A stretch of DNA of 64,000 nt. Source: Caulobacter segnis. GTDB taxonomy: Bacteria; Pseudomonadota; Alphaproteobacteria; Caulobacterales; Caulobacteraceae. The notes below the pieces were generated by a model that had not been told where the DNA came from, searched no databases, and was given only the letters and a program-made list of their open reading frames with translations. Location of the stretch: the NCBI RefSeq assembly GCF_029543125.1, contig NZ_JARQWW010000004.1:62001-126000 (forward strand), in the 5' to 3' direction. Position numbers and translations under genes: made by a program. Below, in pieces: positions 26,590-36,153 of this stretch. Every line of letters begins with the position of its first letter. The first letter of the stretch is position 1.

Positions 26590-28347
26590 TCACCCCTCCA
26601 CGAACACCTTCTTCAGTTCGTTCTTCAGGATCTTCCCGTTGGCGTTGCGCGGCAAGGTCTCGTGCCAGAACACCACCTTCACCGGCACCTTGAAGGCGGC
26701 CAGCCGGTCGGCGACGAAGGCGCGCAGCTCGGTCTCGGTGGCGTGGGTGTCCGGCTTCAGGGTCACCACCGCCGCCGGCTCTTCGCCGAGGCTCTTGTGC
26801 GGAATGCCGACCAGGGCGGCGTCCATCACCGCCGGGTGGTCGTAGAGGGTGTTCTCGACCTCGATGCAGTAGATGTTCTCGCCGCCGCGGATCAGCATGT
26901 CCTTGGCCCGGTCGATGATGAAGCAGAACCCTTCATCGTCCAGACGCGCCAGGTCACCGGTCTTCACCCAGCCGTCGACGAAGGCCTGGGCCGTGGCTTC
27001 CGGCTTGTTCCAGTAGCCCTTAACCACCTGCGGGCCCTTGCACCACAGCTCGCCCACCTCGCCGATAGCGAGCTCACGGTCGCCCTCGACGCTCATGATC
27101 TTGAGGTCGGTGACCGGCACGGCGGGGCCGCAGCTGTCGGGACGGTGCTCGTAGTCCTCGGCGGAATTGCTGGTCGCCGTGGCCGAGGTCTCGGTCATGC
27201 CCCAGCCGTTGCCGGGGGCGGACTTGGGCCACAGCTCCTTGATCTTGCGGACCAGCTCCGGCGCGGACGGCGCGCCGCCATAGGCCACCGTCTCGATGGA
27301 CGACAGATCGTAGTTCTCACGGGCCGGGTGCTCGATGATCTGCCAGGCGATGGTCGGCACGCCGCCGATCTGGGTGATCTTCTCGCGTTCGATCACCTGC
27401 ATCGCTTTCTCGGGGTCCCACTTGCGCATCATCACCAGCTTGGCGCCGGCGAACAGCGAAGGGTTCAGGACGGCGAAGCAGCCGGTGGCGTGGAAGAACG
27501 GCACCGACAGCAACGACGCCTTCTGCGGAGCCATCGGATCGGGAGCGGGCGGCGCCTCGCCGCGGCGCAGGAACGACCGGGCGCCGGAGCACAGGGCGGC
27601 GATGATGTTCGAGTTAATGTTGCGGTGGGTCGCCAGGGCGCCCTTCGGCTTCCCCGTGGTGCCCGAGGTGTAGAAGATCGTGGCGTCGTCGTCCGGCTGG
27701 ATGTCCACGTTCGGCAACGGCGCATCCGGCAAGGCCGCCCAGTCGTTCGGCCCGCCGATCTTCGTCTCCAGCTTGCAGACGTAGGGATGCGTGATCTCGT
27801 CCACCTCGCGGCTGACATAGACGCGCTTCAGTTCGGGGCAGTTGGGCAGATGCTCGGCCATGCGCTCGAAGCGCTCGGAATCGGTGACCAGCACCTTGGC
27901 TCCGGAATCGGTCAGGCCGTATTCCAGCTCAGGCCCCGTCCACCAGGCGTTCAGCGGCGTGACGATCGCGCCCACCGACGCAGCCGCATAGAAGGCCACG
28001 GGCCATTCCGGCAGGTTGCGCATGACCAGGGCGACGCGGTCGCCCTTCTGCACCCCGAACGACTGCAGCTCGGCAGCGAAGGCGGCCACGGCGCGATAGA
28101 ACGCCTCGAAGGTGACGCGCTCGTCCTCGTGGACCAGGAACACCTTCTGGGTGTGGGCGCGGCCGATCTCGACCACGGTGCGCAGGGTCGGCGGCGCGTT
28201 CTTCCAGATCCGGGTCTTCACGCCCCGAATTTCGATCTCGTCCATCTCGCAGGGCGTGCCCGGCGCCGTGATCATGGCGAAGGCCTGCTTCACCGACATG
28301 GCGGGCCAAGGAATCGTGGCGGCGGCTGCGGCGGCCTGGGTCATCAT
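26590..28347 (-). CDS. Acyl-CoA synthetase (AMP-forming, class I adenylate-forming)
   Basis: This 585-residue enzyme would activate a carboxylic acid to acyl-AMP and then acyl-CoA. The ANL core motifs are present: IFYTSGTTGKPKGALATH (ATP loop), GNGWGMTETSAT, VKTGDLARLDDEGFCFI and the C-terminal catalytic Lys in LPRNANGKILKNEL. The N-terminal 45 residues are a family-type lead-in. It is probably a fatty-acid or related long-chain enzyme, but the acid is not predictable. It is the first gene of a two-gene unit with DUF1801. Confidence 0.92.
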   Translation of the reverse strand: MMTQAAAAAATIPWPAMSVKQAFAMITAPGTPCEMDEIEIRGVKTRIWKNAPPTLRTVVEIGRAHTQKVFLVHEDERVTFEAFYRAVAAFAAELQSFGVQKGDRVALVMRNLPEWPVAFYAAASVGAIVTPLNAWWTGPELEYGLTDSGAKVLVTDSERFERMAEHLPNCPELKRVYVSREVDEITHPYVCKLETKIGGPNDWAALPDAPLPNVDIQPDDDATIFYTSGTTGKPKGALATHRNINSNIIAALCSGARSFLRRGEAPPAPDPMAPQKASLLSVPFFHATGCFAVLNPSLFAGAKLVMMRKWDPEKAMQVIEREKITQIGGVPTIAWQIIEHPARENYDLSSIETVAYGGAPSAPELVRKIKELWPKSAPGNGWGMTETSATATSNSAEDYEHRPDSCGPAVPVTDLKIMSVEGDRELAIGEVGELWCKGPQVVKGYWNKPEATAQAFVDGWVKTGDLARLDDEGFCFIIDRAKDMLIRGGENIYCIEVENTLYDHPAVMDAALVGIPHKSLGEEPAAVVTLKPDTHATETELRAFVADRLAAFKVPVKVVFWHETLPRNANGKILKNELKKVFVEG

Positions 28348-28478
28348 TCACTCCCGGTAGGTCGGCGCTTCTATCGAGCGCCTCGCCGCACAGAAAACAC
28401 CGCCGGACGCGGGATGTAAACGGGCGTTTGAGCCCAACGGATCGCTGATAAGTTAGGAAATGTTGCTCGTCACAAATG

Positions 28479-28513
28479 CAAAGAGGCGGCGCCCGATCTC
28501 CAGGCGCCGCCTC
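28479..28513 (-). terminator. Rho-independent terminator of valS
   Basis: GAGGCGGCGCC pairs with GGCGCCGCCTC (11 bp, 9-base loop) and is followed on the minus strand by TTTGCATTTG. It lies about 30 bases past the valS stop. Confidence 0.8.
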
Positions 28514-28541
28514 CTTCATTCCATCTGGCCTTCAGGCCGGA

Positions 28542-31247
28542 TCAGCCGACGGCTTCAAGACGGGCGAGCGCCGCCTCCAGCTTGGCCTTGGCGGCCTCGG
28601 CTGCGGCCAGACGCTCGCGGTTCTCCTCCACCACCTCGGGCTTGGCCCGGGCGATGAAGTCGGCGTTGTCCAGCTTCTTGGCCGTACGCTCGATGTCGGA
28701 GACGTGGTTGGCGATCTCCTTGCCGAGACGGGCCTTCTCCGCCGTGAGGTCGATGAACTCGGCCACCGGCAGGGCCAGGGTCGCGCCCTCGACCACGAAG
28801 GGGATGGCACCCTCCGGCGCGGTCGTCTCGAACTTCACGCCAGAGACGCGCAGAGTCTGGGCGATCACCGCGGCGTTGGACTGGAAGGCGGCGCGCTGGG
28901 CGTCGCTGGCTTCCAGCACCAGCAGCGGCGGCTTGGCCGACGGCGGCACGTTCAGCTCGGCGCGGACCGAGCGGCCGTCGCTCACGGCGGCCACGACCAG
29001 GCCGATCTCCGCCTCGGCGGCGGTGTCGACATAGGATAGCGGCAGATCGGGCCACTGGGCCTTGATCAGCATGCCGTCGCGCGGATGACCGAACTCGGCG
29101 GTCTTGTCCCACAGCTCCTCGGTGATGAACGGCATCACCGGGTGCAGCAGCTTCAGGCACACGTCCAGGGCCCAGGCCGCGGTGGCGCGGGTCTCGGTCT
29201 TGGCCGCCTGGTCGTCGCCGTTCAGGATCGGCTTGGCCAGCTCCAGGTACCAGTCGCAGAAGACGTTCCACACGAAGCGGTACAGCGCGCCGGCCGCCTC
29301 GTCGAAGGCCGCGGCTTCAAGCGCCTTGGTCACCTCGGCGGCGGTCTTGGCGGTCTCGCCGCGGATCCACTTGTTGATCGTTTGGGTCACGCCGGCGGGG
29401 TCGAAGCCCTCCACGCGGACGCATTCGTTCATCTGGGCGAAGCGCGCGGCGTTCCACAGCTTGGTGCCGAAGTTGCGATAGCCCTCGATGCGCTGGCGCG
29501 ACAGCTTGATGTCCCGCGCCTGGCCCGACATCGCCGTCAGGGTGAAGCGCATGGCGTCGCAGCCCAGGTCGTCGATGATCTCCAGGGGATCGATGACGTT
29601 CCCCTTGGACTTGCTCATCTTCTGGCCCTTCTCGTCGCGGACCAGGGCGTTGATGACCACGCGCTTGAAGGGGACCTCGCCGGTGAAGTGCAGGCCCATC
29701 ATCATCATCCGGGCGACCCAGAAAAAGATGATGTCGAAGCCGGTCACCAGAGTGTGGGTCGGATAGAACCGCTCCAGGTCGGAGGTCTTCTCCGGCCAGC
29801 CCATGGTCGAGAACGGCCACAGGCCGGACGAGAACCAGGTGTCCAGGACGTCTTCGTCCTGCTTCAGCGCCTTGTTGCCGGCGGCGGCGCGGGCGGCCTC
29901 CTCCGTCTCCTCGACGTAGATGCCGCCGTCCTCGTCGTACCAGGCCGGAATGCGGTGGCCCCACCAAAGCTGGCGCGACACGCACCACGGCTCGATGTTC
30001 CGCATCCACTCGAAGTAGGTCTTCTCCCAGTTCCTGGGTTCGAAGACCGTGTCGCCGTTCTCAACGGCGGCGATGGCCGGCTTGGCCAGGGTGGCGGCGT
30101 CGACGTACCACTGGTCCGTCAGCCACGGCTCAATGACAACGCCCGAACGGTCGCCGTGCGGGACCATGTGGCGGGTCTTCTCGATCTCGCGCAGCCAGCC
30201 CTCTTCCTCGGCCCGGGCCACGATGGCCTTGCGGGCGGCGAAGCGGTCCATGCCCACATAGTCGGCGGGCGCCGGCTCGCTGATGCGGCCATAGGCGTCC
30301 ATGATGTTGATCGCCTCCAGCCCCGCACGCTTGCCGACCTGGAAGTCGTTGAAGTCGTGGGCCGGCGTGATCTTCACCGCGCCAGACCCCTTGGTCGGGT
30401 CGGCGTAGTCGTCGGCGACGATCGGGATGCGGCGGCCGGTGATCGGCAGGATCACTTCCTTGCCGACCAGGATCTTGTAGCGCTCGTCATCCGGATGCAC
30501 GGCGATGCCGGTGTCGCCCAGCATGGTTTCCGGCCGCGTGGTGGCGACCACGATGAAGTCGCGGGTCTCGAACTCGGTCGCCTTGCCCTCTTCGTCGAAG
30601 GCGATCGGGTGCTGATAGGTGACGCCGTCGGCAAGCGGATAGGCGAAGTGCCAATAGTGGCCATCGACCTCCTTCTGCTCAACCTCGAGGTCGGAGATGG
30701 CGGTCTGGAAGTGCGGGTCCCAGTTCACCAACCGCTTGTCGCGGTAGATCAGGCCTTCCTTGTAGAGCTGGACGAACACCTTGCGGACGGCAGCCGACAG
30801 GCCCTCGTCCAGGGTGAAGCGCTCGCGGCTCCAGTCGCAGGACGCCCCCAGGCGGCGCAGCTGGTTCTGGATCGAACCGGCGCTCTCGGCCTTCCACTGC
30901 CAGACCTTCTCGACGAAAGCTTCACGGCCCATGTCGCGGCGGCTGACATTGCCGGCAGCGGCCAACTGGCGCTCCACCACCATCTGGGTGGCGATGCCGG
31001 CGTGGTCCGTGCCCGGCAGCCACAGGGCGGCCTTGCCGCGCATGCGGTGGAAGCGGGTCAGCACGTCCTGCAGCGTGTTGTTCAGCGCGTGCCCGATGTG
31101 CAGCGAACCGGTGACGTTCGGCGGCGGGATGACGATGCTGAACGGCTCGGCCTTGGGGTCGTCAATCGGCTTGAAGGCGCCGGACGCCTCCCAGGCTTCA
31201 TACAGGCGCGGTTCGACGGTCTTGGGATCGAAGGTTTTTTCAAGCAT
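28542..31247 (-). CDS. valS: Valine--tRNA ligase
   Basis: A class I synthetase charging tRNA-Val. The 901-residue protein has the HIGH motif in [15 protein letters not shown] at about 45-60 and KMSKS in [14 protein letters not shown] at about 540. Between them lies the CP1 editing domain ([19 protein letters not shown]). The C-terminus ends in the Ala/Lys-rich coiled-coil arm typical of ValRS. It lies upstream of its own terminator and downstream of popZ, the same order as in Caulobacter. Confidence 0.98.
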   Translation of the reverse strand: MLEKTFDPKTVEPRLYEAWEASGAFKPIDDPKAEPFSIVIPPPNVTGSLHIGHALNNTLQDVLTRFHRMRGKAALWLPGTDHAGIATQMVVERQLAAAGNVSRRDMGREAFVEKVWQWKAESAGSIQNQLRRLGASCDWSRERFTLDEGLSAAVRKVFVQLYKEGLIYRDKRLVNWDPHFQTAISDLEVEQKEVDGHYWHFAYPLADGVTYQHPIAFDEEGKATEFETRDFIVVATTRPETMLGDTGIAVHPDDERYKILVGKEVILPITGRRIPIVADDYADPTKGSGAVKITPAHDFNDFQVGKRAGLEAINIMDAYGRISEPAPADYVGMDRFAARKAIVARAEEEGWLREIEKTRHMVPHGDRSGVVIEPWLTDQWYVDAATLAKPAIAAVENGDTVFEPRNWEKTYFEWMRNIEPWCVSRQLWWGHRIPAWYDEDGGIYVEETEEAARAAAGNKALKQDEDVLDTWFSSGLWPFSTMGWPEKTSDLERFYPTHTLVTGFDIIFFWVARMMMMGLHFTGEVPFKRVVINALVRDEKGQKMSKSKGNVIDPLEIIDDLGCDAMRFTLTAMSGQARDIKLSRQRIEGYRNFGTKLWNAARFAQMNECVRVEGFDPAGVTQTINKWIRGETAKTAAEVTKALEAAAFDEAAGALYRFVWNVFCDWYLELAKPILNGDDQAAKTETRATAAWALDVCLKLLHPVMPFITEELWDKTAEFGHPRDGMLIKAQWPDLPLSYVDTAAEAEIGLVVAAVSDGRSVRAELNVPPSAKPPLLVLEASDAQRAAFQSNAAVIAQTLRVSGVKFETTAPEGAIPFVVEGATLALPVAEFIDLTAEKARLGKEIANHVSDIERTAKKLDNADFIARAKPEVVEENRERLAAAEAAKAKLEAALARLEAVG

Positions 31248-31322
31248 GGCGATGCAATGGATTTCCAGCCGCGCCCTATAGCAGGAAAGGCGGCCAAGGC
31301 GTCAGTTTGTCTGGCGAAAATG

Positions 31323-31354
31323 AAAAACGCCGCGACGGCGGGACCGTCGCGGCG
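31323..31354 (-). terminator. Rho-independent terminator of popZ
   Basis: CGCCGCGACGG pairs with CCGTCGCGGCG (11 bp, 5-base loop), followed on the minus strand by TTTTTCATTTTC. It lies 25 bases past the popZ stop. Confidence 0.92.
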
Positions 31355-31378
31355 CTGAATTTCAGCCAGAAGCGGCGG

Positions 31379-31906
31379 TCAGCCCGCGCGTTGGCGGGCG
31401 ATGCGTTCGACTTCCTGGGCTACCTGCGCCTCGACGATGCGCGGCAGGTTGTCGTCCAGCCAGGACTTCAGCATGGGGCGCAGCATCTCGCGGACGACGT
31501 CCTCGAGCGTGCGGCCTTCCTTGGGCATGGTGATGGCGGCCGACAGGCTGGTGAAGGCCGAAGCGGCGGCGGCGGCGGCCTGGTCCCCCACCAGACGCTC
31601 GGTCTCCGCCAGAGGCGGCAGGGCCGGCTCGGGCTCCGGCGCGGCGGCGGCCGGCGGGGTGTAGACATCGAGATCGCCGTGGCTCTCCACCGGCGCGTCG
31701 AGCGGCTCGGTCAGCTCCAGCACATCCTCGCCCTCATCATCGGCGGAGGTGTCCGGCGTATACTCTTCGTACGAGGAATCCTCCGCGGCCGGCGCGGCGG
31801 CCTCTTCCGCAGCCCCCTCCTCCGCTGGCGCGTCATCTTCGGAGATGATGCGGCGGATGGAGGCGAGGATCTCCTCCATCGTCGGTTCTTGAGCTGCGTC
31901 GGACAT
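31379..31906 (-). CDS. popZ: Polar organizing protein Z
   Basis: PopZ self-assembles into a microdomain at the cell pole that tethers the ParB-bound chromosome origin and recruits cell-cycle regulators. The start at 31906 gives 175 residues, against 177 in C. crescentus. The N-terminal binding helix is EPTMEEILASIRRIISEDD. An acidic, proline-rich linker follows at about 30-105. The C-terminal assembly helices carry MPKEGRTLEDVVREMLRPML and SWLDDNLPRIVEAQV. The neighbours valS and a TolC channel match the Caulobacter locus. The long upstream extension of the frame is not coding. Confidence 0.96.
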   Translation of the reverse strand: MSDAAQEPTMEEILASIRRIISEDDAPAEEGAAEEAAAPAAEDSSYEEYTPDTSADDEGEDVLELTEPLDAPVESHGDLDVYTPPAAAAPEPEPALPPLAETERLVGDQAAAAAASAFTSLSAAITMPKEGRTLEDVVREMLRPMLKSWLDDNLPRIVEAQVAQEVERIARQRAG

Positions 31907-32044
31907 ATGCGGGCCGTCTCTATTGGCGGTGCGATTCCGGCGGAGCCTAGCCTGCATCCCGGCAAAGTGGAAACCGGTTTGACGACAGGAATGTGGAGCC
32001 GAAAGGACTCGCCGTCCGCCCGCCCGCTCCGGGCTTGCCGCAAA

Positions 32045-32082
32045 CGCAACAAGGGCGGGCCTCGCTGATGCGCGGCCCGCCC
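32045..32082 (-). terminator. Probable terminator of the tolC gene
   Basis: GGGCGGGCC pairs with GGCCCGCCC around a 12-base loop and is followed on the minus strand by TTGTTGCGTTTG. The U-tract is weak. Confidence 0.6.
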
Positions 32083-32125
32083 CCGTCATGACGTCGGCTG
32101 CTTCACTATGAAGCGGCCAAGCTTG

Positions 32126-33619
32126 TTACTTCGCGGTGGCGATCGGCACGTCCGTCGGCGCCGGAGCGATGGTCGGAGCGCCGAGCTTGTCGACCCCGGC
32201 GACCAGCGGATCCCAAGGCATGGCGCCGCTGCCCTTCACCTTGTTGAAGTTCGCCGCCGGGTCATAGACCGGCACATCGCCCGCCAGAGCCTGTGCTTCC
32301 AGGCGGCCCGAAGAAGCCAGCACGTTGGCGGCGGCCACGTATTCGTCGCGACGGGCGTTGACCAGGGCGAGCTGAGCGTTGCGCAGGTCCTGCTCGGCGA
32401 TCAGCACGTCGAGCGTGGTGCGCAGACCCACCTGATTCTCCTGACGCACGCCTTCGAAGGCGATCTGCGCGGCGCGGACCTGCTCTTCGTTGGAGGCCAG
32501 GTTGGCGCGGGCGCCCAGAAGCTGGTTCCAGGAGGTGGAGACCTGCTGCATCACCTGGCGGCGGGCGCCTTCGATGGCGATGCGGTCGGCGTTGTTGCGC
32601 TCCACGGCCGCGCGGATGCGCGAGGTGTTCAGGCCGCCGGTGAAGATCGGCACGCTCGCCGTGGCGCCCACGCGGATGGCGCGGTCGTACTCGTCGAGAT
32701 GGAACGGCTCGATGTGGCCGGTATAGCCGAGCGTGCCCGTCAGACCGACCGTTGGGCGGTTCGCGGCCTTGGCGGAAGCGACTCGCGAACGGCTCGCCTG
32801 CTCCGTGAAATCGGCGCCCAGGATCTGCGGGTTCTGCTGTTCCGCCGACTCGAAGGCTTGATCGACAGTGGCGGGCAGGAGCGTCGCCAAAGACGGCTCG
32901 GCGACGAGGTCGCCCGGGTTCTGCCCCACCACCGCGGCGTAGGTCGCGCGGCTCACGGCGAGCTGAGCCTGGGCCGAGGCCAGATTGGCGCGAGCGGCCG
33001 CGAGGCGCGCCTGCGACTGGGCCACGTCGGTGCGGGTGATCTCGCCCACTTCAAAGCGGGCGTTCGATTCGTCGAGCTGGCGCTGCAGGACCGCCACGCT
33101 CTCCTGGCTGATGCGCAGGCGCTCCTGGTCGCGGCGCACGTCCACATAGGCCTGCATGACCGAGGTCAGCACGGTCTGCTCGACGCCGCGCAGGCCCTGG
33201 CGGCCGGCGTTCACGTCGGCCTCGGCGGCGGCGACTTCAGAGCTGACGCGGCCGCCGGTGAAGATCGGCTGGGTGAGCGAAAGCTGGGCGGAACCGGTGT
33301 TGTTCTCGGACGAACCGCCCACCGTCACGTCCGGAATGCCGTCGCCGTTGGTGTCGATGGCGCCGGGGCTGCCGGGCTTGATGTGGCTGTAGCTGGCGCC
33401 CAGCGTGCCGTTGATGCTCGGGCGGAAGCCAGTGCGGGCCTGGACGTAGCTTTCGTCGAGGGCCCGTTGCGTGGCGCGGCGGGCCTGCAGCGTCGGGTTG
33501 GTCTGGTAGGCCAGGGCGATAGCCTCGGCCAGGGTCTCGGCGTGGGCTGTCCCGGCCCCCACCATCAGACCGATACTGCAAGCGGCGGCAAGCAAACCCG
33601 CACGGCGGCTAGTGAACAT
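32126..33619 (-). CDS. TolC/RsaF-type outer-membrane channel protein
   Basis: This is the outer-membrane exit duct of type I secretion and efflux systems. It has 497 residues with a signal peptide cut after AHA (GLMVGAGTAHAETLAEAIAL). It shows the TolC double repeat of helical hairpins: residues about 28-230 (ALAYQTNPTLQARRATQRAL, LTQPIFTGGRVSSEVAAAEA) and 240-460 (ATASVPIFTGGLNTSRIRAA, RQENQVGLRTTLDVLIAEQD). In Caulobacter the gene next to popZ is RsaFb, used for S-layer export. By synteny this is its orthologue, but the cargo here is unknown. Confidence 0.92.
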   Translation of the reverse strand: MFTSRRAGLLAAACSIGLMVGAGTAHAETLAEAIALAYQTNPTLQARRATQRALDESYVQARTGFRPSINGTLGASYSHIKPGSPGAIDTNGDGIPDVTVGGSSENNTGSAQLSLTQPIFTGGRVSSEVAAAEADVNAGRQGLRGVEQTVLTSVMQAYVDVRRDQERLRISQESVAVLQRQLDESNARFEVGEITRTDVAQSQARLAAARANLASAQAQLAVSRATYAAVVGQNPGDLVAEPSLATLLPATVDQAFESAEQQNPQILGADFTEQASRSRVASAKAANRPTVGLTGTLGYTGHIEPFHLDEYDRAIRVGATASVPIFTGGLNTSRIRAAVERNNADRIAIEGARRQVMQQVSTSWNQLLGARANLASNEEQVRAAQIAFEGVRQENQVGLRTTLDVLIAEQDLRNAQLALVNARRDEYVAAANVLASSGRLEAQALAGDVPVYDPAANFNKVKGSGAMPWDPLVAGVDKLGAPTIAPAPTDVPIATAK

Positions 33620-33758
33620 CCCCGTTGATCCTCAAAGAAGCGCGCTCGGCGCCTGATAGGTAAGCGCCGTTTAGGCCCCAGCATGAGCCGGGGCCAGTTA
33701 AGCTTTTTTCACACGCGAAGGCCGGGCGTATGTCGGCCCTGAAAAGCGGGCGCTCAGA

Positions 33759-34331
33759 TCAGAAGGCGAACTTGGCTTCCGGTTCGAAGCCGGCCAGCAG
33801 CGGCGCGGCCGAATCGAACATCACGCGACGGCCCACGCCGTCGGCGGCGCGCACATAGACCGTAGCGCGGCCCACCGGGCCGGAACGCTCGACGACGCCC
33901 AGGCGGCCGCCCACGGCCAGGGCCGCGGTCCAGCTCGCCGGAACCTGCGCCACGCCGCCCTCGACGACGATCACGTCGTAGGGGCCGCCCGACACGGCCG
34001 TCAGGTCGCCCTCGGCCAGATGGGTCACCGACAGGCCCATGTTCTCCAGAACGGCGCCGGCATAGGGCGCGGCGATGGCCAGGGCCTTTTCGCCGGCCTG
34101 CGGGTGCAGGGCCTGCAGCAGCTTGGATACGTCGCGCGGGCGCAGCAGCCAGCGGCCCGGCGCGTACTGCACCTCCAGGTCGGCATAGGCGCGGAACGCC
34201 TGATCCGCCGGAACGCAGGTTTCACGCGGCGTCGCGCGCAGGGCGTCCTGCAGCGCGAAATCGGTGACGTCGTTTACGCGGATCTGGCTGTCGACCATGT
34301 TGATCCGGGCTGCCGCGAAGTCGGAGCTCAT
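33759..34331 (-). CDS. Protein-L-isoaspartate methyltransferase homologue, degenerate
   Basis: The 190-residue protein begins MSSDFAAARINMVDSQIRVN, the typical opening of alphaproteobacterial PIMT-family proteins beside tolC. The expected SAM-binding motif I (VLEIGTGSGYxxA-like) is replaced by ALAIAAPYAGAVLENMGLSV. The later YDVIVVEGGVAQVPASWTAAL corresponds to the usual YDxIxVxGxxxxxP block. Loss of the glycine-rich loop suggests weak or no methyl transfer. It is annotated as a PIMT by homology but its activity is doubtful. Confidence 0.8.
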   Translation of the reverse strand: MSSDFAAARINMVDSQIRVNDVTDFALQDALRATPRETCVPADQAFRAYADLEVQYAPGRWLLRPRDVSKLLQALHPQAGEKALAIAAPYAGAVLENMGLSVTHLAEGDLTAVSGGPYDVIVVEGGVAQVPASWTAALAVGGRLGVVERSGPVGRATVYVRAADGVGRRVMFDSAAPLLAGFEPEAKFAF

Positions 34332-34479
34332 CTATCCCTCTGGGCCCGAGCGAAAATTCGCTGCGCTTATAGGTCCGCCCGTCGCCGACGCCAAGCGATC
34401 TGAAGGCTTCGATTGCAACGGCCCCGCCCTTCTGATAGCGATCCGCCCTCTTCGGCGGCCGCCTGTGCGACGCCGAGGC

Positions 34480-34553
34480 GGCCTGATGGCGGAGTGGTGA
34501 CGCAGCGGACTGCAAATCCGTGCACCCGGGTTCGATTCCCGGTCAGGCCTCCA
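34480..34553 (+). tRNA. tRNA-Cys (anticodon GCA)
   Basis: The 74-nt cloverleaf has acceptor arms GGCCTGA and TCAGGCC with discriminator U and an encoded CCA. The anticodon loop is CTGCAAA (GCA). The T arm is CCGGGTTCGATTCCCGG. TTGCAAC at 34413 and CTGATAGC at 34432 may be its promoter, 12 bases apart. Confidence 0.97.
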
Positions 34554-34581
34554 AACACTTTCCTTAGCTTGGCGCTTTAGC

Positions 34582-35259
34582 CTACGGGGCCTGCGGCCCC
34601 CGCCCGAGCGGTATCGATCCGAAGATCTGGCTTGGCATCTCCCGGCTTCGCTGGTCGTTCGGCATGCCCGCGAAATGGATGATGATCGGATCTGCGCGCA
34701 TGGCGTCGGGGTGGCCCGGCACCAAGGTGGGGATGGCGTTCCACTCGCCGGAAATCCATTCGATCCGGGCCAGACGCTCCTCTTGAAACGCATTTTCGCA
34801 TCGGCCGCCGGTGATCTCGTAGTGGTAGCCGATCAGGTCCATGAAGGCCGCCTGCTCCCACCAGTAGTGACCGATGTACTGCGTGCGGCTCCAGATCTCC
34901 TCGAAGAGCTCGAGTGACCATGCACAATTCCGGATCAGCATCACCCCGGTGTTCGGCCGCTCGGCGAACAGAAACAGCCCGCCGGGCGGGACCAGAGCGA
35001 CGCGGATGTGTTGGCGTACGAGATAGAGGTCCTTGTCTTGCTGAACCAAGTTCAGAACGTCGCAGTCACCGCGAACGAAGCAGGCGTCAGCGTCGATCCA
35101 CATGATGAACTCATGCTCTCCGCGGCGAAGTTCATCCAGGATGACCTTCACCTTCATCCATGCTGGCGGGCGTCCGATATCCTCTATCGGATAGACTTGG
35201 TGGTCAGCGTCGTGGATCGCCGCGTAGATGCGCATAGACCGGGCGCAGACTTCCCCCAT
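34582..35259 (-). CDS. GMA12/MNN10-like glycosyltransferase, 5' end unclear
   Basis: The 225-residue frame carries a GT-A fold with an intact DxD (EFIMWIDADACFV), LFAERPNTGVMLIRNC and WWEQAAFMDLIGYH, like the galactosyl-transferase GMA12/MNN10 group. The first ATG is at 35259. The frame continues upstream to a TGA near 35342 and encodes LKIVTAYDDAFAV, which looks like the real first beta strand, yet no ATG, GTG or TTG precedes it. A CTG start, a frameshift or a 5' truncation are possible. Codon use is visibly less GC-rich than in its neighbours, and it abuts tRNA-Cys, which suggests transfer. The acceptor is unknown. Confidence 0.75.
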   Translation of the reverse strand: MGEVCARSMRIYAAIHDADHQVYPIEDIGRPPAWMKVKVILDELRRGEHEFIMWIDADACFVRGDCDVLNLVQQDKDLYLVRQHIRVALVPPGGLFLFAERPNTGVMLIRNCAWSLELFEEIWSRTQYIGHYWWEQAAFMDLIGYHYEITGGRCENAFQEERLARIEWISGEWNAIPTLVPGHPDAMRADPIIIHFAGMPNDQRSREMPSQIFGSIPLGRGPQAP

Positions 35260-35518
35260 GACGGCGAATGCATCGTCATAGGCCGTAACGATCTTCAGCC
35301 TCTTGTTCAGCGAAGCACCTGGTGGCCGGAATGGACGCCGTCAGAATCATGGCGGTCCATCAACGATCGGCGCCCGCATCAACCGGGTGCAGTAGCCCGC
35401 CTTGCCCATTTCATGGCCTTCGTGAGCAGCATGCGCGGGGTTGAGTGATGGTCGCTCAGGCCCTCCAGATTCATGACGGACGCTTCCAGCGCGAGGCGGC
35501 GCGTGGTCCTCTGGCGAG
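35260..35518. other. Intergenic region between divergent genes
   Basis: The region holds the possible N-terminal coding extension of the glycosyltransferase (to about 35342) and the leader of the methyltransferase gene. Short frames on either strand have no ribosome site or recognisable product. I see no promoter I can defend. Confidence 0.4.
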
Positions 35519-36037
35519 ATGAAACTGCTCGTCGCCCTTTTCTGTCTTTGCCTGGCCGGGAACGCCGCCGCCGCGCCGAAGCCGGACGTCATCTACGTGC
35601 CGACGCCCCAGCCCGTGGTCGACGCCATGCTGGAGATGGCCAAGGTTGGACCCGGCGACGTTCTCTATGACCTGGGCTCCGGTGACGGCCGGATTCCCAT
35701 CACCGCCGCCAAACGCTTCGGCGTCCGCGCGGTGGGGATCGAGATCGACCCGGCCCTGGCGCGCGAAGCCTCGCATCAAGCCTGGCGGCAAAAGCTCGAC
35801 AAGCTGGCCACCTTCCGCACGGCGGACCTCTTCACCACCGACCTGAGCGAGGCCACCGTCGTCACGCTCTATCTGCTCGACAGCGTGAACCTGCGCCTGC
35901 GGCCGAAGCTGCTGAGCGAGTTGAAGCCGGGGACCCGGGTGGTCAGCCACGCCTTTCACATGGGCGACTGGAAGCCCGACCAGGAGCGCGAGGTGGACGG
36001 CAACATGATCTACATGTGGACCGTTCCGGCACACTGA
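35519..36037 (+). CDS. Class I methyltransferase with an export signal
   Basis: The 172-residue protein begins MKLLVALFCLCLAGNAAAAP, a convincing signal peptide cut after AAA. The mature part has a SAM-binding fold: VVDAMLEMAKVGPGDVLYDL, GSGDGRIPITAAKRFG (motif I), VGIEIDPALAREA (motif II acidic end) and RPKLLSELKPGTRVVSHAFH. The pattern resembles FAM173/ATPSc-type protein-lysine methyltransferases. SAM is not normally present in the periplasm, so an exported form is odd; the N-terminal helix could instead be a membrane anchor facing the cytoplasm. Target unknown. Confidence 0.85.
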   Translation: MKLLVALFCLCLAGNAAAAPKPDVIYVPTPQPVVDAMLEMAKVGPGDVLYDLGSGDGRIPITAAKRFGVRAVGIEIDPALAREASHQAWRQKLDKLATFRTADLFTTDLSEATVVTLYLLDSVNLRLRPKLLSELKPGTRVVSHAFHMGDWKPDQEREVDGNMIYMWTVPAH

Positions 36038-36153
36038 AGACACTCAGCCTGCGCCAATTTTGCAACGCACCAAATGAATGCGCCCCTGCGCGGTTGCGCC
36101 CCCTGACGTAACGGCGCCGAAAAGCCCATATCCCCGTCCAGACAGGGATCATC

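Noticed and set aside
33674..33709. GGCCCC/GGGGCC hairpin followed after 8 bases by T6 on the plus strand
   Set aside because: Both flanking genes run on the minus strand and the T-run is too far from the stem; no transcript is known to end here.
35347..35592. 81-codon minus-strand frame upstream of the glycosyltransferase
   Set aside because: Overlaps the start of the exported methyltransferase gene and has no domain or ribosome site.
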